Of a stretch of 64,000 bases of DNA, positions 17,743 to 27,173 are shown in pieces. Numbering within the stretch: position 1 is the stretch's first letter; each line of letters starts with the position of its first letter. Under the pieces are notes generated by a model. That model did no database searches, was not told the origin of the DNA, and worked only from the letters and a program-made list of their open reading frames with translations. This DNA comes from CAVVAL01 sp963742725 (GTDB taxonomy: Bacteria; Actinomycetota; Actinomycetes; Mycobacteriales; Cryptosporangiaceae). The position numbers and the translations under genes were made by a program. Location of the stretch: positions 1 through 64,000 of the forward strand of contig CAVUMX010000004.1 of the NCBI GenBank assembly GCA_963742725.1, written 5' to 3'.

Positions 17743-18935
17743 ACGTTCAGCCGGGGGTCGGGTCGCTACGACTGATCGGCACGAACCGGCCGTTCCGCCG
17801 CCTCTGGACGGCCCGCACCGTCTCCTACTTCGGCGACTCGCTCAGCCTCGTCGCGTTGATGCTGTACGTCGCCGACACGACCGGGCAGGCGCTCGCCGTC
17901 GCGACCCTGCTGCTCGTCGGTGACTTCGCGCCGGCGCTGCTGGGCCCGCTGACCGGCGCGATCAGCGACCGGTTCGACCTCAGGCGCGTCATGATCGGAT
18001 GCGAGCTGGCCCAGGCCGCGCTGGTGACGGTCATCGCGTTGTGGCTGCCGTCCCTGCCGCTGTTGCTGGCACTGGTGGCGGCCCGCGCCATCGCGGCGCA
18101 GATCTTCCAGCCGGCGTCGCGGACGGCCGTGCCGAGCCTCGTCCCGGACCGGGATCTGGGCGGTGCCAACGCCGCGGTCGGCATCGGCACGAACGGCGGC
18201 GAAGCGCTGGGGCCATTGGCCGCCGCGTTGCTCATGCCGCTGCTCGGCGTCCGGGGAGTGTTGCTTGTGGACGCTGCCACGTTCCTCGTCTCGGCGGCGC
18301 TGCTGGCGGGCCTGCCGCGCATGGCCAGGCCTTTGAGTGACGCGCGCACCTCGTTCCTGGCGGACGTCAAGGCCGGGGTGCGGTACCTGGCGACGGCGCC
18401 GGTCGTCCGCGCGATCGCGCTGGGGTACTTCGCGATCGTGGCGTTCAACGGGATCGACGACGTGGCGCTCGTCTTCCTCGCCACGGACACGCTCGGCGGC
18501 GGCGAGACGGCCGTCGGCGTCCTGCTCGCGGCTGTCGGCATCGGGCTTTTCGTCGGGTACGCACTGCTGACCCGTCCCAGGTTCGGCATGGTGCCGCTGC
18601 TGATCGCGGGCTTCGCGGTGAGCAGTGCCGGGAACCTTCTGACCGGTGTCGCGTGGGCGGTCGCGGCGGCGTTCGTGGTGCAGGCCGTCCGGGGCATCGG
18701 CATCGCGGCGATGGACGTCGCCGCCAACACCCTCATCCAGCGGACCGTCCCCGAGGAGATGCTCGGCCGCGTCTTCGGCAGCCTGTACGGCGGCATCGGT
18801 GTCGCGGCCGCGCTGTCCTACGTCGCCGGCGGGTTGCTGCTCGACCTGACCAGCCCGCCCGTCGTGTTCATCGGCGCCGGCGCGCTCGGCCTGCTGGCCA
18901 CCGCCGCCACCGCGATCGCCCTACGCCGCCGGTAG
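17739..18935 (+). CDS. MFS transporter, enterobactin-exporter/MFS_3 type
   Basis: 398 residues from GTG 17739 (VDVQPGVGSLRLIGTNRPFRRLW). Twelve hydrophobic segments in the MFS pattern, with RLWTARTVSYFGDSLSLVAL at the first helix and the loop motif GAISDRFDLRRVMIG between helices 2 and 3. This subfamily exports small molecules (macrolides, siderophores and others) by proton antiport. The substrate cannot be inferred. The gene overlaps the convergent EEP gene by 15 bp. The start codon is enclosed in a perfect inverted repeat, which suggests regulated translation or a repressor site. Confidence 0.88.
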   Translation: MDVQPGVGSLRLIGTNRPFRRLWTARTVSYFGDSLSLVALMLYVADTTGQALAVATLLLVGDFAPALLGPLTGAISDRFDLRRVMIGCELAQAALVTVIALWLPSLPLLLALVAARAIAAQIFQPASRTAVPSLVPDRDLGGANAAVGIGTNGGEALGPLAAALLMPLLGVRGVLLVDAATFLVSAALLAGLPRMARPLSDARTSFLADVKAGVRYLATAPVVRAIALGYFAIVAFNGIDDVALVFLATDTLGGGETAVGVLLAAVGIGLFVGYALLTRPRFGMVPLLIAGFAVSSAGNLLTGVAWAVAAAFVVQAVRGIGIAAMDVAANTLIQRTVPEEMLGRVFGSLYGGIGVAAALSYVAGGLLLDLTSPPVVFIGAGALGLLATAATAIALRRR

Positions 18936-19910
18936 CTCCAGTTCGGCCAGGACCGCGCGGTGATCCGTCCGGGGCAAGGGGTGAGTCGAGACGCGCAGTA
19001 CCTTGACCCGCTCGTCGACCAGGACGTGGTCGATCGTGACGGGCGGCAGCGGGCGGCCGCTCTGCCAGGTAGGGGACAGTCCGGCGCCGACGGCGTCCGC
19101 CGCGTCCCGGTACCCGGTGTCGAGGACGCGGATCAGCGCGGCGTGGTCGAGCGTGGCGTTGAAGTCGCCGGCGAGGATCCGGGCCGGCCCGGTGCGGGGA
19201 GCCGGCGGCAGGGCGTCGAGGCCGCGCTGGCCCATGCGCGTGTGCTCGGGGTCGTGCGGCGAGGCGGGGTGAGCGGCCCTCACCTCGACGGACTGGCCCG
19301 ACGGCAGGGTGATCAGCGCGCACGGTTCCGCGACCGTCGGGTCGCACGCGGTGGTGACTGCCCGGAGCGGGTGGCGGGAGTAGACCGCCGAGTCCTGGCT
19401 GATGCCGTTGGGCAGGATCCGGTGCGGGAACCGCGAGTCCATCCCCAGATGGTCGAGGTCGCGGGCCAGGTCCGTCGACAGCTCCTCGAACACGACGACG
19501 TCCGGTTCGAGCCGGCGGACGAGCGCGAAAACGTCCCTGGCCGGCGACTCGCCGAGGTGGAGGTTGGCCGTCAGCACGCGGAGTTGGGGACCGCCACCGC
19601 CGCGCTGCACGTCGGGGAGCATCCGCGGTACCACCGCGACCAGAAGCGACACCACGATCAGGACCGCGACGGCGACCGCCCGCCACCGGCGCAGCAACAC
19701 GGCGACCAGCAGCGGCAGCACCGAGACGGCGGTGATGTACGGCGTGAACGCCATGGCCGCGATGCCGGGGAAGCCGGCTTCGAGGCCGAACGTCCGGACG
19801 GCCGCCCACAGCCCGAACACGCCGATCGCGACCCACAGCGCGACGCCGGCAGCACATGGCCGGCGCCGGTCGGCAACCTCGGCGGGCGGATCCTGAAGGG
19901 CGGTGGTCAA
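18921..19910 (-). CDS. Membrane-anchored endonuclease/exonuclease/phosphatase (EEP) protein
   Basis: 329 residues from TTG 19910 (MTTALQDPPAEVADRRR). Three hydrophobic segments (about 22-95) anchor it, then an EEP domain: LTANLHLGES, VVVFEELS, ILAGDFNATLDH and PRTDHRAVLAEL carry the metal-binding and catalytic residues. Members hydrolyse phosphodiesters in nucleic acids, phospholipids or inositol phosphates; membrane anchoring with the domain outside favours a lipid or secreted substrate. The start codon is TTG with only a weak ribosome site. Confidence 0.85.
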   Translation of the reverse strand: MTTALQDPPAEVADRRRPCAAGVALWVAIGVFGLWAAVRTFGLEAGFPGIAAMAFTPYITAVSVLPLLVAVLLRRWRAVAVAVLIVVSLLVAVVPRMLPDVQRGGGGPQLRVLTANLHLGESPARDVFALVRRLEPDVVVFEELSTDLARDLDHLGMDSRFPHRILPNGISQDSAVYSRHPLRAVTTACDPTVAEPCALITLPSGQSVEVRAAHPASPHDPEHTRMGQRGLDALPPAPRTGPARILAGDFNATLDHAALIRVLDTGYRDAADAVGAGLSPTWQSGRPLPPVTIDHVLVDERVKVLRVSTHPLPRTDHRAVLAELELPAA

Positions 19911-19957
19911 AGGGCCTGTCCTTCGCGTCGGCTACCCCGACAGCGAAGCACGGCCGA

Positions 19958-20107
19958 TCAAGTCGGCAACCAGAACCGCAGGATGCCGTCGCGCTCCTGC
20001 CACAGCGTCCCGCCGCACGCCTCGATGACCCGCCGCGACGCGATGTTCGTGTCCGCGCAGGTGACGAGGGCCTGCTCGATGCCCAGCGCCGCGATCCTGG
20101 CCCTCGC
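19958..20107 (-). pseudogene. GNAT acetyltransferase remnant (C-terminal third)
   Basis: The minus strand reads ALGIEQALVTCADTNIASRR then VIEACGGTLWQERDGILRFW and a TGA stop at 19958. This is the well-known C-terminal motif of GNAT N-acetyltransferases (motif B, N-x-A/P-S-x-R-V-I-E-x-x-G-G). No acetyl-CoA binding motif A is found upstream; the nitroreductase gene begins at 20130 on the other strand. The gene has lost its first two thirds. Confidence 0.65.
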
Positions 20108-20129
20108 GCACCGGCCATAGGCTGGCCGC

Positions 20130-20609
20130 ATGGAGTTCGCAGAGGTAGTCAGGCGCCGCCGCATGGTGCGGCACTACACCGACAAGCCCCTTCCGGACGG
20201 TGCCGTGGACCGGATCGTGGAGCAGACGCCGACCATGCAGCTCGCGCCGCTCGTGGTCGTGCCGCTGGCGCACAAGCAGACCTATCTGGAGCGGTACGCC
20301 GAGTCGGACAAGGGCTGGGAGGACCGCGCGGAAGCGCGCTGGCCGGCGCCGTACTGGCACATCGACACCGGCATGGCCGCGCTGTTGATGCTGCTCACGG
20401 CCGTGGACGAGGGCCTGGACGCGTGCTTCTTCGGGATCATGCCGGAGCACCTGGAGCCGTTCCGCGCGGAGTTCGGTGTGCCGTCCGAGTACGCGCCGAT
20501 CGGCGGGATCACGGTGGGGTACCGATCCGAGGACACGCCGCCGCAGAGCGCCCGGATCGCCGAGCGACGGCGCGCCGTCGAGGACGTCGTCCATCATGGA
20601 CAGTGGTAG
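20130..20609 (+). CDS. Nitroreductase-family protein with internal deletion
   Basis: 159 residues from ATG 20130. It begins as a typical nitroreductase, MEFAEVVRRRRMVRHYTDKP (the Arg residues bind FMN phosphate), and ends typically with WHIDTGMAALLMLLTAVDEG, CFFGIMPEHLEPFR and GGITVGYRSED. Between VDRIVEQ (about residue 34) and LAPLVVVPLAHK roughly 45-50 residues normally present in this family, including the APSAGFSQG-like FMN-binding loop, are missing while the frame is kept. The protein is shorter than the usual 190-210 residues and probably cannot bind flavin normally. Confidence 0.75.
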   Translation: MEFAEVVRRRRMVRHYTDKPLPDGAVDRIVEQTPTMQLAPLVVVPLAHKQTYLERYAESDKGWEDRAEARWPAPYWHIDTGMAALLMLLTAVDEGLDACFFGIMPEHLEPFRAEFGVPSEYAPIGGITVGYRSEDTPPQSARIAERRRAVEDVVHHGQW

Positions 20610-20612
20610 CGG

Positions 20613-21836
20613 TCAGAACCAGTGCACGCAGTGCGGGGAGCGGTCGGCGCGGAAGAGGGCGTCCGCGAGGGCGGCCGCGCCGGGGTGGTGGGCCTGGATG
20701 TGTCCGGCGCGCACGAGTGTGCTCGGGGCGGTGCCGCCGAGGTAGATCGTGCCCAGGTCGCTGACGTCCAGGGACAGGTCGGGCTCTCGATCCGTCGGGA
20801 CGCAGTCGGCCTTGCTGTCCTGGACGGTCAGCAGGTAGCGGCCGTGTTCGGCGAGGGCCGGATCGTCGACGTCGAGGACGAGCTCGCCGTCGGTGAACCA
20901 GCCGCGCGCGGTCAGGGCACGCGGGACGTCCAGCAGCCGCACCCAGAGCCAGTCGGTGTCGTCGCTCAACTGGCCGGCGCGGAAGTCCGCGAGCTGCCAG
21001 CGCAGCGGATGCTCGGGCGGGAAGTGCTTGAACACGACCTCGGTGACCACGTCGTGTCCGAGCGCGAACCGGGCCAGCGCCGTGACGACGGCGTCGTCGG
21101 TGGCGATGGTCTCGTCGACCGTCAAGATGCGGGGCTCGCCGATCGAGTAGCTGGCGTACCCGTCCGGGGCGCCGTCGACGTCACGGTGGACGGCGACGTA
21201 GCGCGGCTCAGGTGAGACCGGCGGCATCCCTGCGCCCACGACCCACCAGCGGTGCGGCCGGGACAGCGCGCCGGGTTGCGCGCGGCGGTACCGGTCGTAG
21301 ACCTCTTCCAGGATCTCGCCGCACTCGGCACGCCGCAGCAGCTCGATCGAGCCGGGCGCTGCGGCTTCGGCGGTTCCGCGCGCCCGGGGGACGGCGAGGG
21401 CGGCCTGGTGGCGCGGCACCGTCAGCCGTTGCGTGTAGGTCGCAGGTCCGTAGCCGAACCTGCGGTAGATCAGCGCCTCGGAGGCCAGCAGGACGGAGAG
21501 GAACTCCCCTCGGGCCCGCAGCTCGGTGAGCTGATGCCGCATCATCGCGCTGAGCACGCCCTGGCGTCGGTGCGAGGGCAGGACGCCGACGGCGGTCACC
21601 CCGGCGGCCGGGACGAGGATCTCGCCGGGCAGGGTGAGTTCGAGGGAGTACGCACCGGTGGTGCCGACGGGCCGCCCGTCCGCCGTCACGGCGAGCAGGT
21701 TGCGGTCCATTTCCAGCGCCGACCACCAGACCCCGCCGCCACCCTCGGTCGGGGTTTCCGGGAAGCGCCCGAGCGCCGCATGGAACGTGTCGACGAAGAC
21801 GTCGAGGTCCTGGTCGGTCGTGGGACGGATCTCCAT
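20613..21836 (-). CDS. eis: Eis-type GNAT N-acetyltransferase
   Basis: 407 residues from ATG 21836 (MEIRPTTDQDLDVFVDTFHA). The first GNAT domain has the acetyl-CoA loop VTAVGVLPSHRRQGVLSAMM; a second GNAT-like domain and a C-terminal sterol-carrier-like domain follow, and the chain ends ...SPHCVHWF. The terminal Phe carboxylate is the general base in Eis enzymes. Mycobacterial Eis acetylates aminoglycosides at several positions and host proteins; homologues in soil actinomycetes act on amines of unknown kind. Full length for the family. Confidence 0.88.
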   Translation of the reverse strand: MEIRPTTDQDLDVFVDTFHAALGRFPETPTEGGGGVWWSALEMDRNLLAVTADGRPVGTTGAYSLELTLPGEILVPAAGVTAVGVLPSHRRQGVLSAMMRHQLTELRARGEFLSVLLASEALIYRRFGYGPATYTQRLTVPRHQAALAVPRARGTAEAAAPGSIELLRRAECGEILEEVYDRYRRAQPGALSRPHRWWVVGAGMPPVSPEPRYVAVHRDVDGAPDGYASYSIGEPRILTVDETIATDDAVVTALARFALGHDVVTEVVFKHFPPEHPLRWQLADFRAGQLSDDTDWLWVRLLDVPRALTARGWFTDGELVLDVDDPALAEHGRYLLTVQDSKADCVPTDREPDLSLDVSDLGTIYLGGTAPSTLVRAGHIQAHHPGAAALADALFRADRSPHCVHWF

Positions 21837-21960
21837 TGCGCAACAGTGCCGCGTCGACCCGTGGCCAGGTCAAGCGGATTGCTTCGACCGCCGAGCGGTC
21901 AGCCGACGTTCAGCGCCGTGGCCGCAGCCTTGCCGTATCCGAGGCGAGGAGGCGACGGAG

Positions 21961-23297
21961 ATGTTCCGAGGCAGCGATGCGCGGTGGGTCTGGTGCTGGT
22001 CCTGGCGGCGTGCACGAACTCCACCACGTCGACGAAGGCGGGGGACCAACTGCCCGCCGGTCCACGGTGTATCGCACCGGAGGAGGGCAGCGGCTGCCTT
22101 CCGCTGGCGCCGGCGAAGGATCGGGCGGACCTGCTGCGGCCGGCCTTCTCCAAGCCCACCGACATCACCAACCCGCTGCATCCGAGCAGCGCGCTGACCC
22201 AGGTCATCTATGGGGGCCAGGTTGACGGCAAGCCGTTCCGGACGGAGTTCAGCCGCCTCCCCGACACCAAGACGATCACGTGGGACGGGCGGAAGATCCC
22301 GGTGGTCAGCTGGCAGTACCTGGCGTTCTCCGACGGGCGGATCCACGAGGTCGCGGTGGACTGGTTCGCCCAGGACGATCGGGGCTCGGTCTGGTACTTC
22401 GGCGAGGACGTCTTCAACTACGCCGACGGAGCCGTGGAGAACACCGACGGAACCTGGCTCGCAGGCAAGGACGGGCCGCCCGGGATGATCATGCCCGGCA
22501 GGCCGAAGGCAGGCGACGTGTACCGGCCGGAGAACATCCCCGACGCCGTGTTCGAAGAGGTCACGGTCAAGGCAGTGGACCAGACGGTGCCTGGTCCGAG
22601 TGGCCCGGTCGCCGGCGCGGTCGTGGTCAGCGAGCTGCACTTCGACGGCAAGTACGAGGAGAAGATCTTCGCCCCTGGGTACGGCGAGTTCTCGACCGGC
22701 AGCCCCACTGGGGATCTGGAAGGTGTGTCGCTGGCGGTGCCCACGGATGCTCGTCCGGGGTCCTTGCCAGCGGGATTCACCGCGGGCGTTCGTTCGGCGT
22801 TTGACGTTGTCGGGCGGAACGACTGGGTCGCTGCGTCCGCCGCGGTTGGTGCGCTGTCAGCGTCCTGGGGAAGTATCCGGACCAGCGGGGTGCCCGACCT
22901 GCTCGGCAAGCAGATGACCAGGGACGTCGAAGTGTTGACGGCCGCCGTTGCGGCGCGCGATCCGAAGGCGGCACATGGGGCTTCGTTGCGCGTCGCGCAG
23001 AATGCGCTGGACCTTCGGCTGCGGCACGAGCCGTTGGCTGGGATCGAACGGGCGCGGGCCGACCTGTGGGCGCGGCAGATCCCGATCGACGCCGCCGCCG
23101 GGGAGGCCGGCGCGGTGCTCGGGGACGCGACGACGTTCGGGTGGACGTGGGACCGGATCCGGCCGACGGCGCCGTCCACGCTGGTGGCGAAGGTCGAGGG
23201 GCCGCTGCGTGAGCTGATGGACGCGGCGACGCGGAAGGACCTCGCGGCGGCGAGCCGATCGGCGACGGCGCTGAGCGCCGCCCTGAAGACACACTGA
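21961..23297 (+). CDS. Lipoprotein of unknown function, start region apparently frameshifted
   Basis: The mature protein is in one frame from about 21984 to 23297 (437 codons). A lipobox LVLAACTNSTT puts the lipidated Cys near 22011. The only in-frame start (GTG 21984) leaves just nine residues before Cys, too short for a signal peptide. ATG 21961 in another frame (MFRGSDAR) followed by one indel would give a normal lipoprotein signal. The body has DITNPLHPSSALTQVIYGG and SWQYLAFSDGRIHEVAVDWF, a beta-rich domain of about 230 residues, then a helical part. I do not recognise the family. It would sit on the outer face of the membrane. Confidence 0.65.
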
Positions 23298-23320
23298 ACG
23301 ACGGCGCCTACGATCGGCTT

Positions 23321-24130
23321 GTGGACGGTGACGGCCGGACCGGTGCGGTTCGGTTGGCGACGGGCGTGACGCTGCGGTACGAGGAGTTCGGGGATTTCGC
23401 GGGCACGCCCGTCGTGTTCCTGCACGCGTGGGGCGAGTCGCGTCGATGCTTCGACCGCCTCGTCCCGTTGCTCCCGCTATCGGTCCTCGCGCTGACGTTG
23501 GACCAACGTGGCCACGGCGAAGCGGAATCGCCGCCGACCAGGTACGCGCTCGCGGACTTCGCCCGTGACGTCGAGGCCTTTCTGGACGAGATGGGCCTGG
23601 CCGATGCGGTCCTGGTGGGCTCCTCCAGCGGCGGGTACGTCGCGCAGCAGGTGGCCGTCGACAGTCCGGAGCGGGTGCGCGGCCTGGTGCTCGTCGGCGC
23701 GCCGCGCAGCCTGCTCGGGCGGCCGGCGTTCGCCGACGAGGTCGATCGGCTCGTCGACCCGGTTGACCGCGACTGGGTGCGGCAGTCCCTGGAGTGGTTC
23801 CCGCGCTACCAGGACGTGCCGGCCGACTACATCGACGACCGTATTGAGGATGGCGTCCGGACCCAGGCGCACGTGTGGCGGGAGACCTTCACCGGACTGA
23901 TCACCGCCCGCCCGCCGACGGAGACGGGCCGCATCACCGCCCCGACGCTGGTGATCTGGGGCGAACGCGACGAGCTGCTGCCCAGATCCGACCAGGAGGC
24001 GCTGGCCGCTGCGAGTCCGCGCGGACGGCTGGTCGTCTACGGCGACACCGGCCACCTGGTGTTGTGGGAGCAACCAGAACGAATCGCCGCAGACCTCGCA
24101 GAATTCGTTCGGTCCGACGGCCGCTGGTGA
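23321..24130 (+). CDS. Alpha/beta-fold hydrolase
   Basis: 269 residues from GTG 23321. Catalytic triad: nucleophile Ser in VGSSSGGYV, acid in WGERDELLP, His in YGDTGHLVLWEQP. The oxyanion-hole region is FLHAWGESRRCFD, and LDQRGHGEAES follows. This resembles haloperoxidase/esterase-type hydrolases. The start lies 23 bp after the lipoprotein stop, so the two may be co-transcribed. Substrate unknown. Confidence 0.85.
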   Translation: MDGDGRTGAVRLATGVTLRYEEFGDFAGTPVVFLHAWGESRRCFDRLVPLLPLSVLALTLDQRGHGEAESPPTRYALADFARDVEAFLDEMGLADAVLVGSSSGGYVAQQVAVDSPERVRGLVLVGAPRSLLGRPAFADEVDRLVDPVDRDWVRQSLEWFPRYQDVPADYIDDRIEDGVRTQAHVWRETFTGLITARPPTETGRITAPTLVIWGERDELLPRSDQEALAAASPRGRLVVYGDTGHLVLWEQPERIAADLAEFVRSDGRW

Positions 24131-24200
24131 CCTGCGGATGGCAGTGAGCGGGCGGGCAGACCTTCGAGTATGGTTGCGCGGATTCGAGTCGACTGCAGGC

Positions 24201-24218
24201 CCCGCGACGAGTCGCGGG
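24201..24218. repeat. Perfect palindromic repeat CCCGCGAC-GA-GTCGCGGG
   Basis: 8-bp arms separated by 2 bp, ending 18 bp before the methyltransferase start. Could be an operator or a leader hairpin just above the ribosome site GGAGGAA. Confidence 0.4.
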
Positions 24219-24235
24219 CTACCGGAGGAAGCGGC

Positions 24236-24856
24236 ATGCTTGGCATTGCGAAGCGCCTACTCAGCAACGTCCACCTGTACGTACTGCTGCAGAAGGGACT
24301 AGGCGCCGACAAGCTGCGGTACCAATGCCTGGACGTGCTGGCCGCGAAACCGGGCGACGCCGTCCTCGACGTCGGCTGCGGCCCCGCGTACTACCTCGAC
24401 AAGCTCGGCGACGTCCGCTACTTCGGGTTCGACACCGAGCCTCGGTACATCGAGCACGCCCAGAACCGCTGGGGCAGCGACCAGGTGCAGTTCCGTTGCG
24501 CGACCTTCACCGAGGCCGACCTGGCCGACCTGCCGCCGATCGACAAGGTCCTGCTGATGGGCCTGCTGCACCACCTGTCGGACGAGGAGTCCCGCGGGCT
24601 GCTCGACCTGGTCGGGCGCGCGCTCGCACCGGGCGGGGTGGTCGTCGCCGTCGACACCTGCATGGAGGCCGGACAGGGCAGGGTGTCCCGTTGGATGTCC
24701 GAGAACGACCGGGGCGAGCACGTGCGCTACCCGGAGGAGTTCGCCGCCCTGGCCCGTGAGTCGTTCGGCGAGGTGACCGGCGAGGTGTGGTCGGACGTCA
24801 CCCGCATCCCGTCCAGCTTCTGGACGATGAGCATGTCCGCGCCGATCGCCAAGTAG
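24236..24856 (+). CDS. Class I SAM-dependent methyltransferase
   Basis: 206 residues from ATG 24236, placed by the ribosome site GGAGGAA 5 bp upstream. Motif I is AVLDVGCGPAYYL (about residue 42), then FGFDTEPRYIEHAQ (motif II acid), and LLMGLLHHLSDEESRG in the place of motif IV. It is a Methyltransf_25-type small-molecule enzyme. The substrate cannot be read from the sequence. A strong bidirectional terminator separates it from katG. Confidence 0.85.
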   Translation: MLGIAKRLLSNVHLYVLLQKGLGADKLRYQCLDVLAAKPGDAVLDVGCGPAYYLDKLGDVRYFGFDTEPRYIEHAQNRWGSDQVQFRCATFTEADLADLPPIDKVLLMGLLHHLSDEESRGLLDLVGRALAPGGVVVAVDTCMEAGQGRVSRWMSENDRGEHVRYPEEFAALARESFGEVTGEVWSDVTRIPSSFWTMSMSAPIAK

Positions 24857-24868
24857 AGCCTGACTGTC

Positions 24869-24901
24869 GTCCGGGCCGGCCGGTGAACGGCCGGCCCGGA
24901 C
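24869..24901. terminator. Bidirectional terminator between methyltransferase and katG
   Basis: Perfect 14-bp inverted repeat GTCCGGGCCGGCCG / CGGCCGGCCCGGAC with loop GTGAA, lying between the two convergent stops at 24856 and 24909. Confidence 0.8.
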
Positions 24902-24908
24902 CTCAGCA

Positions 24909-27143
24909 TCAGGCGATGTCGTACCGGTCGAGGTTCATGACCTTGTCCCACGCGGCCACGAAGTCGCGCGCGAACTTCTCCTGCGCGTCGTCGCTCGCGT
25001 AGACCTCCGCGAGCGCCCGCAGTTCGGAGTTCGAGCCGAACACGAGGTCGGCGCGGCTGGCGTTCCACTTGACCGAGCCGGTGGCGCGGTCGCGGCCGTC
25101 GAAGGTCTCCGCGTCCTCGGACGTCGCCTTCCACTCCGTGCCCATGTCGAGCAGGTTCACGAAGAAGTCGTTGGTCAGCGACCCGGGCGTCGAGGTGAGG
25201 ACGCCCAGCGGGGACTGCTGGTGGTTCGCGCCCAGGACCCGCAGGCCGCCGATGAGGGCGGTCAGCTCGGGCGCGCTCAGGTTCAGCAGGTTCGCGCGGT
25301 CGACCAGCAGGTACTCCGACGGCAGCCGGTTGCCCTTGCCGCGGTAGTTGCGGAACCCGTCCGCGGTCGGCTCGAGCGCGGCGAAGGACTCGACATCGGT
25401 CTGGTCCTGCGACGCGTCCGTGCGTCCCGGGGTGAAGGGAACCTGGAGATCGTGGCCGGCAGCCTTGGCGGCCTGCTCCACCGCCGCGCACCCGCCGAGC
25501 ACGATGAGGTCGGCCAGCGAGACCTTCTTGCCCCCGGTCTGGGAGCTGTTGAAGGACTCCTGGATCCCTTCGAGGCTGCGCAGCACCTGAGCCAGGCTGT
25601 CGGGGTCGTTGACCTCCCAGCCACGCTGCGGCTCAAGGCGGATCCGCGCCCCGTTCGCCCCGCCGCGCTTGTCGCTGGCCCGGAACGTCGAGGCCGACGA
25701 CCACGCGGTGGAGACGAGCTGGGAGACCGACAGCCCCGAGGCGAGGATCTGGCCCTTGAGAGCGGCGATGTCCTCGGCCCCGACGAGCTCGTGGTCCACG
25801 GCGGGGATCGGGTCCTGCCAGATCAGCGTCTCCTGCGGGACCAGGGGTCCGAGGTAGCGCTGGATCGGGCCCATGTCGCGGTGGGTGAGCTTGTACCAGG
25901 CCCGGGCGAACGCGTCCGCGAACTGGTCCGGGTTCTCCAGGAACCGCCGCGAGATCGGCTCGTAGATCGGGTCGAGCCGGAGCGCGAGGTCCGTCGTCAG
26001 CATCGTCGGGGGACGCGACAGCGAGCCGTCCTCCGGGTCCGGCACGGTGTTGGCGCCGGCGCCGTCCTTCGGCTGCCACTGGTGGGCACCGGCGGGGCTT
26101 GCGGTCAGCTCCCACTCGTACCCGAACAGGTTCTGGAAGAAGTTGTTGCTCCAGGTCGTCGGCGTGGTCGTCCAGGTGACCTCGAGGCCGCTGGTGATCG
26201 CGTCACGACCCTTGCCGGAGCCGAAGGTGCTCGTCCAGCCGAGACCCTGCTCCTCGATGCCGGCCGCCTCGGGCTCGGGACCGACGTGCTGCTCCGGGTC
26301 GCCCGCGCCGTGGGTCTTGCCGAACGTGTGGCCGCCCGCGATCAGCGCGACGGTCTCCTCGTCGTTCATCGCCATGCGGCCGAACGTCTCGCGGATGTCC
26401 CGGGCCGCGGCGAGCGGGTCCGGGTTGCCGTTCGGGCCTTCGGGGTTGACGTAGATGAGACCCATCTGGACGGCCGCGAGCGGGCTCTCGAGCTCCCGGT
26501 TGCCGGTGTAGCGCTCGTCGCCGAGCCAGGTCGCCTCGGGGCCCCAGTAGACGTCCTCGTCGGGCTCCCATACGTCCGGGCGGCCACCGGCGAAGCCGAA
26601 GGTCTTGAAGCCCATCGTCTCCAGGGCGCGGTTGCCCGCGAAGATCATCAGGTCGGCCCACGAGATCTTGCGGCCGTACTTCTTCTTGACCGGCCAGAGC
26701 AGCCGGCGCGCCTTGTCCAGGTTGCCGTTGTCCGGCCAGCTGTTCAGCGGCGCGAACCGCTGCATGCCGGCACCGGCGCCACCGCGGCCGTCGTGGATGC
26801 GGTAGGTGCCCGCGCTGTGCCACGCCATCCGGATCATGAACGGCCCGTAGTGACCGAAGTCGGCCGGCCACCAGTCCTGCGACGTCGTCATGACCTCGTC
26901 GACGTCCCTCGCCAGGGCGTCGAGGTCGAGGCTGTTGAACTCGGCCGCGTAGTCGAAGTCCCCGCCCATGGGGTTGGCCACGGCGGGGTGCTTGCGGAGG
27001 ATCGTCAGGTTGAGCTGGTTCGGCCACCAGCCGCGGTTACTCCCACCCTCGGTGGGGTGATTGAAGCGTCCGGCCTTGACCGGGCACCCGCCAGCGCTCT
27101 CTTCGTTCATCTCTCCGACAACAGCGTCGGGACTCTCAGACAC
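24909..27143 (-). CDS. katG: Catalase-peroxidase KatG
   Basis: 744 residues from GTG 27143, preceded by GGAAGGA. It is a full-length two-domain KatG. Distal heme motif MAWHSAGTYRIHDGRGGAG and proximal motif LIAGGHTFGKTHGAG are intact; the Trp of DWWPADFG and the Tyr of MGLIYVNPEGP belong to the Met-Tyr-Trp crosslink that gives catalase activity. It destroys hydrogen peroxide in the cytoplasm. It follows furA by 30 bp and is surely co-transcribed from the furA promoter, so it is derepressed by oxidants that inactivate FurA. Confidence 0.97.
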   Translation of the reverse strand: MSESPDAVVGEMNEESAGGCPVKAGRFNHPTEGGSNRGWWPNQLNLTILRKHPAVANPMGGDFDYAAEFNSLDLDALARDVDEVMTTSQDWWPADFGHYGPFMIRMAWHSAGTYRIHDGRGGAGAGMQRFAPLNSWPDNGNLDKARRLLWPVKKKYGRKISWADLMIFAGNRALETMGFKTFGFAGGRPDVWEPDEDVYWGPEATWLGDERYTGNRELESPLAAVQMGLIYVNPEGPNGNPDPLAAARDIRETFGRMAMNDEETVALIAGGHTFGKTHGAGDPEQHVGPEPEAAGIEEQGLGWTSTFGSGKGRDAITSGLEVTWTTTPTTWSNNFFQNLFGYEWELTASPAGAHQWQPKDGAGANTVPDPEDGSLSRPPTMLTTDLALRLDPIYEPISRRFLENPDQFADAFARAWYKLTHRDMGPIQRYLGPLVPQETLIWQDPIPAVDHELVGAEDIAALKGQILASGLSVSQLVSTAWSSASTFRASDKRGGANGARIRLEPQRGWEVNDPDSLAQVLRSLEGIQESFNSSQTGGKKVSLADLIVLGGCAAVEQAAKAAGHDLQVPFTPGRTDASQDQTDVESFAALEPTADGFRNYRGKGNRLPSEYLLVDRANLLNLSAPELTALIGGLRVLGANHQQSPLGVLTSTPGSLTNDFFVNLLDMGTEWKATSEDAETFDGRDRATGSVKWNASRADLVFGSNSELRALAEVYASDDAQEKFARDFVAAWDKVMNLDRYDIA

Positions 27144-27173
27144 GGGAAATCCTTCCGGAATCAGAGCGTGCGC

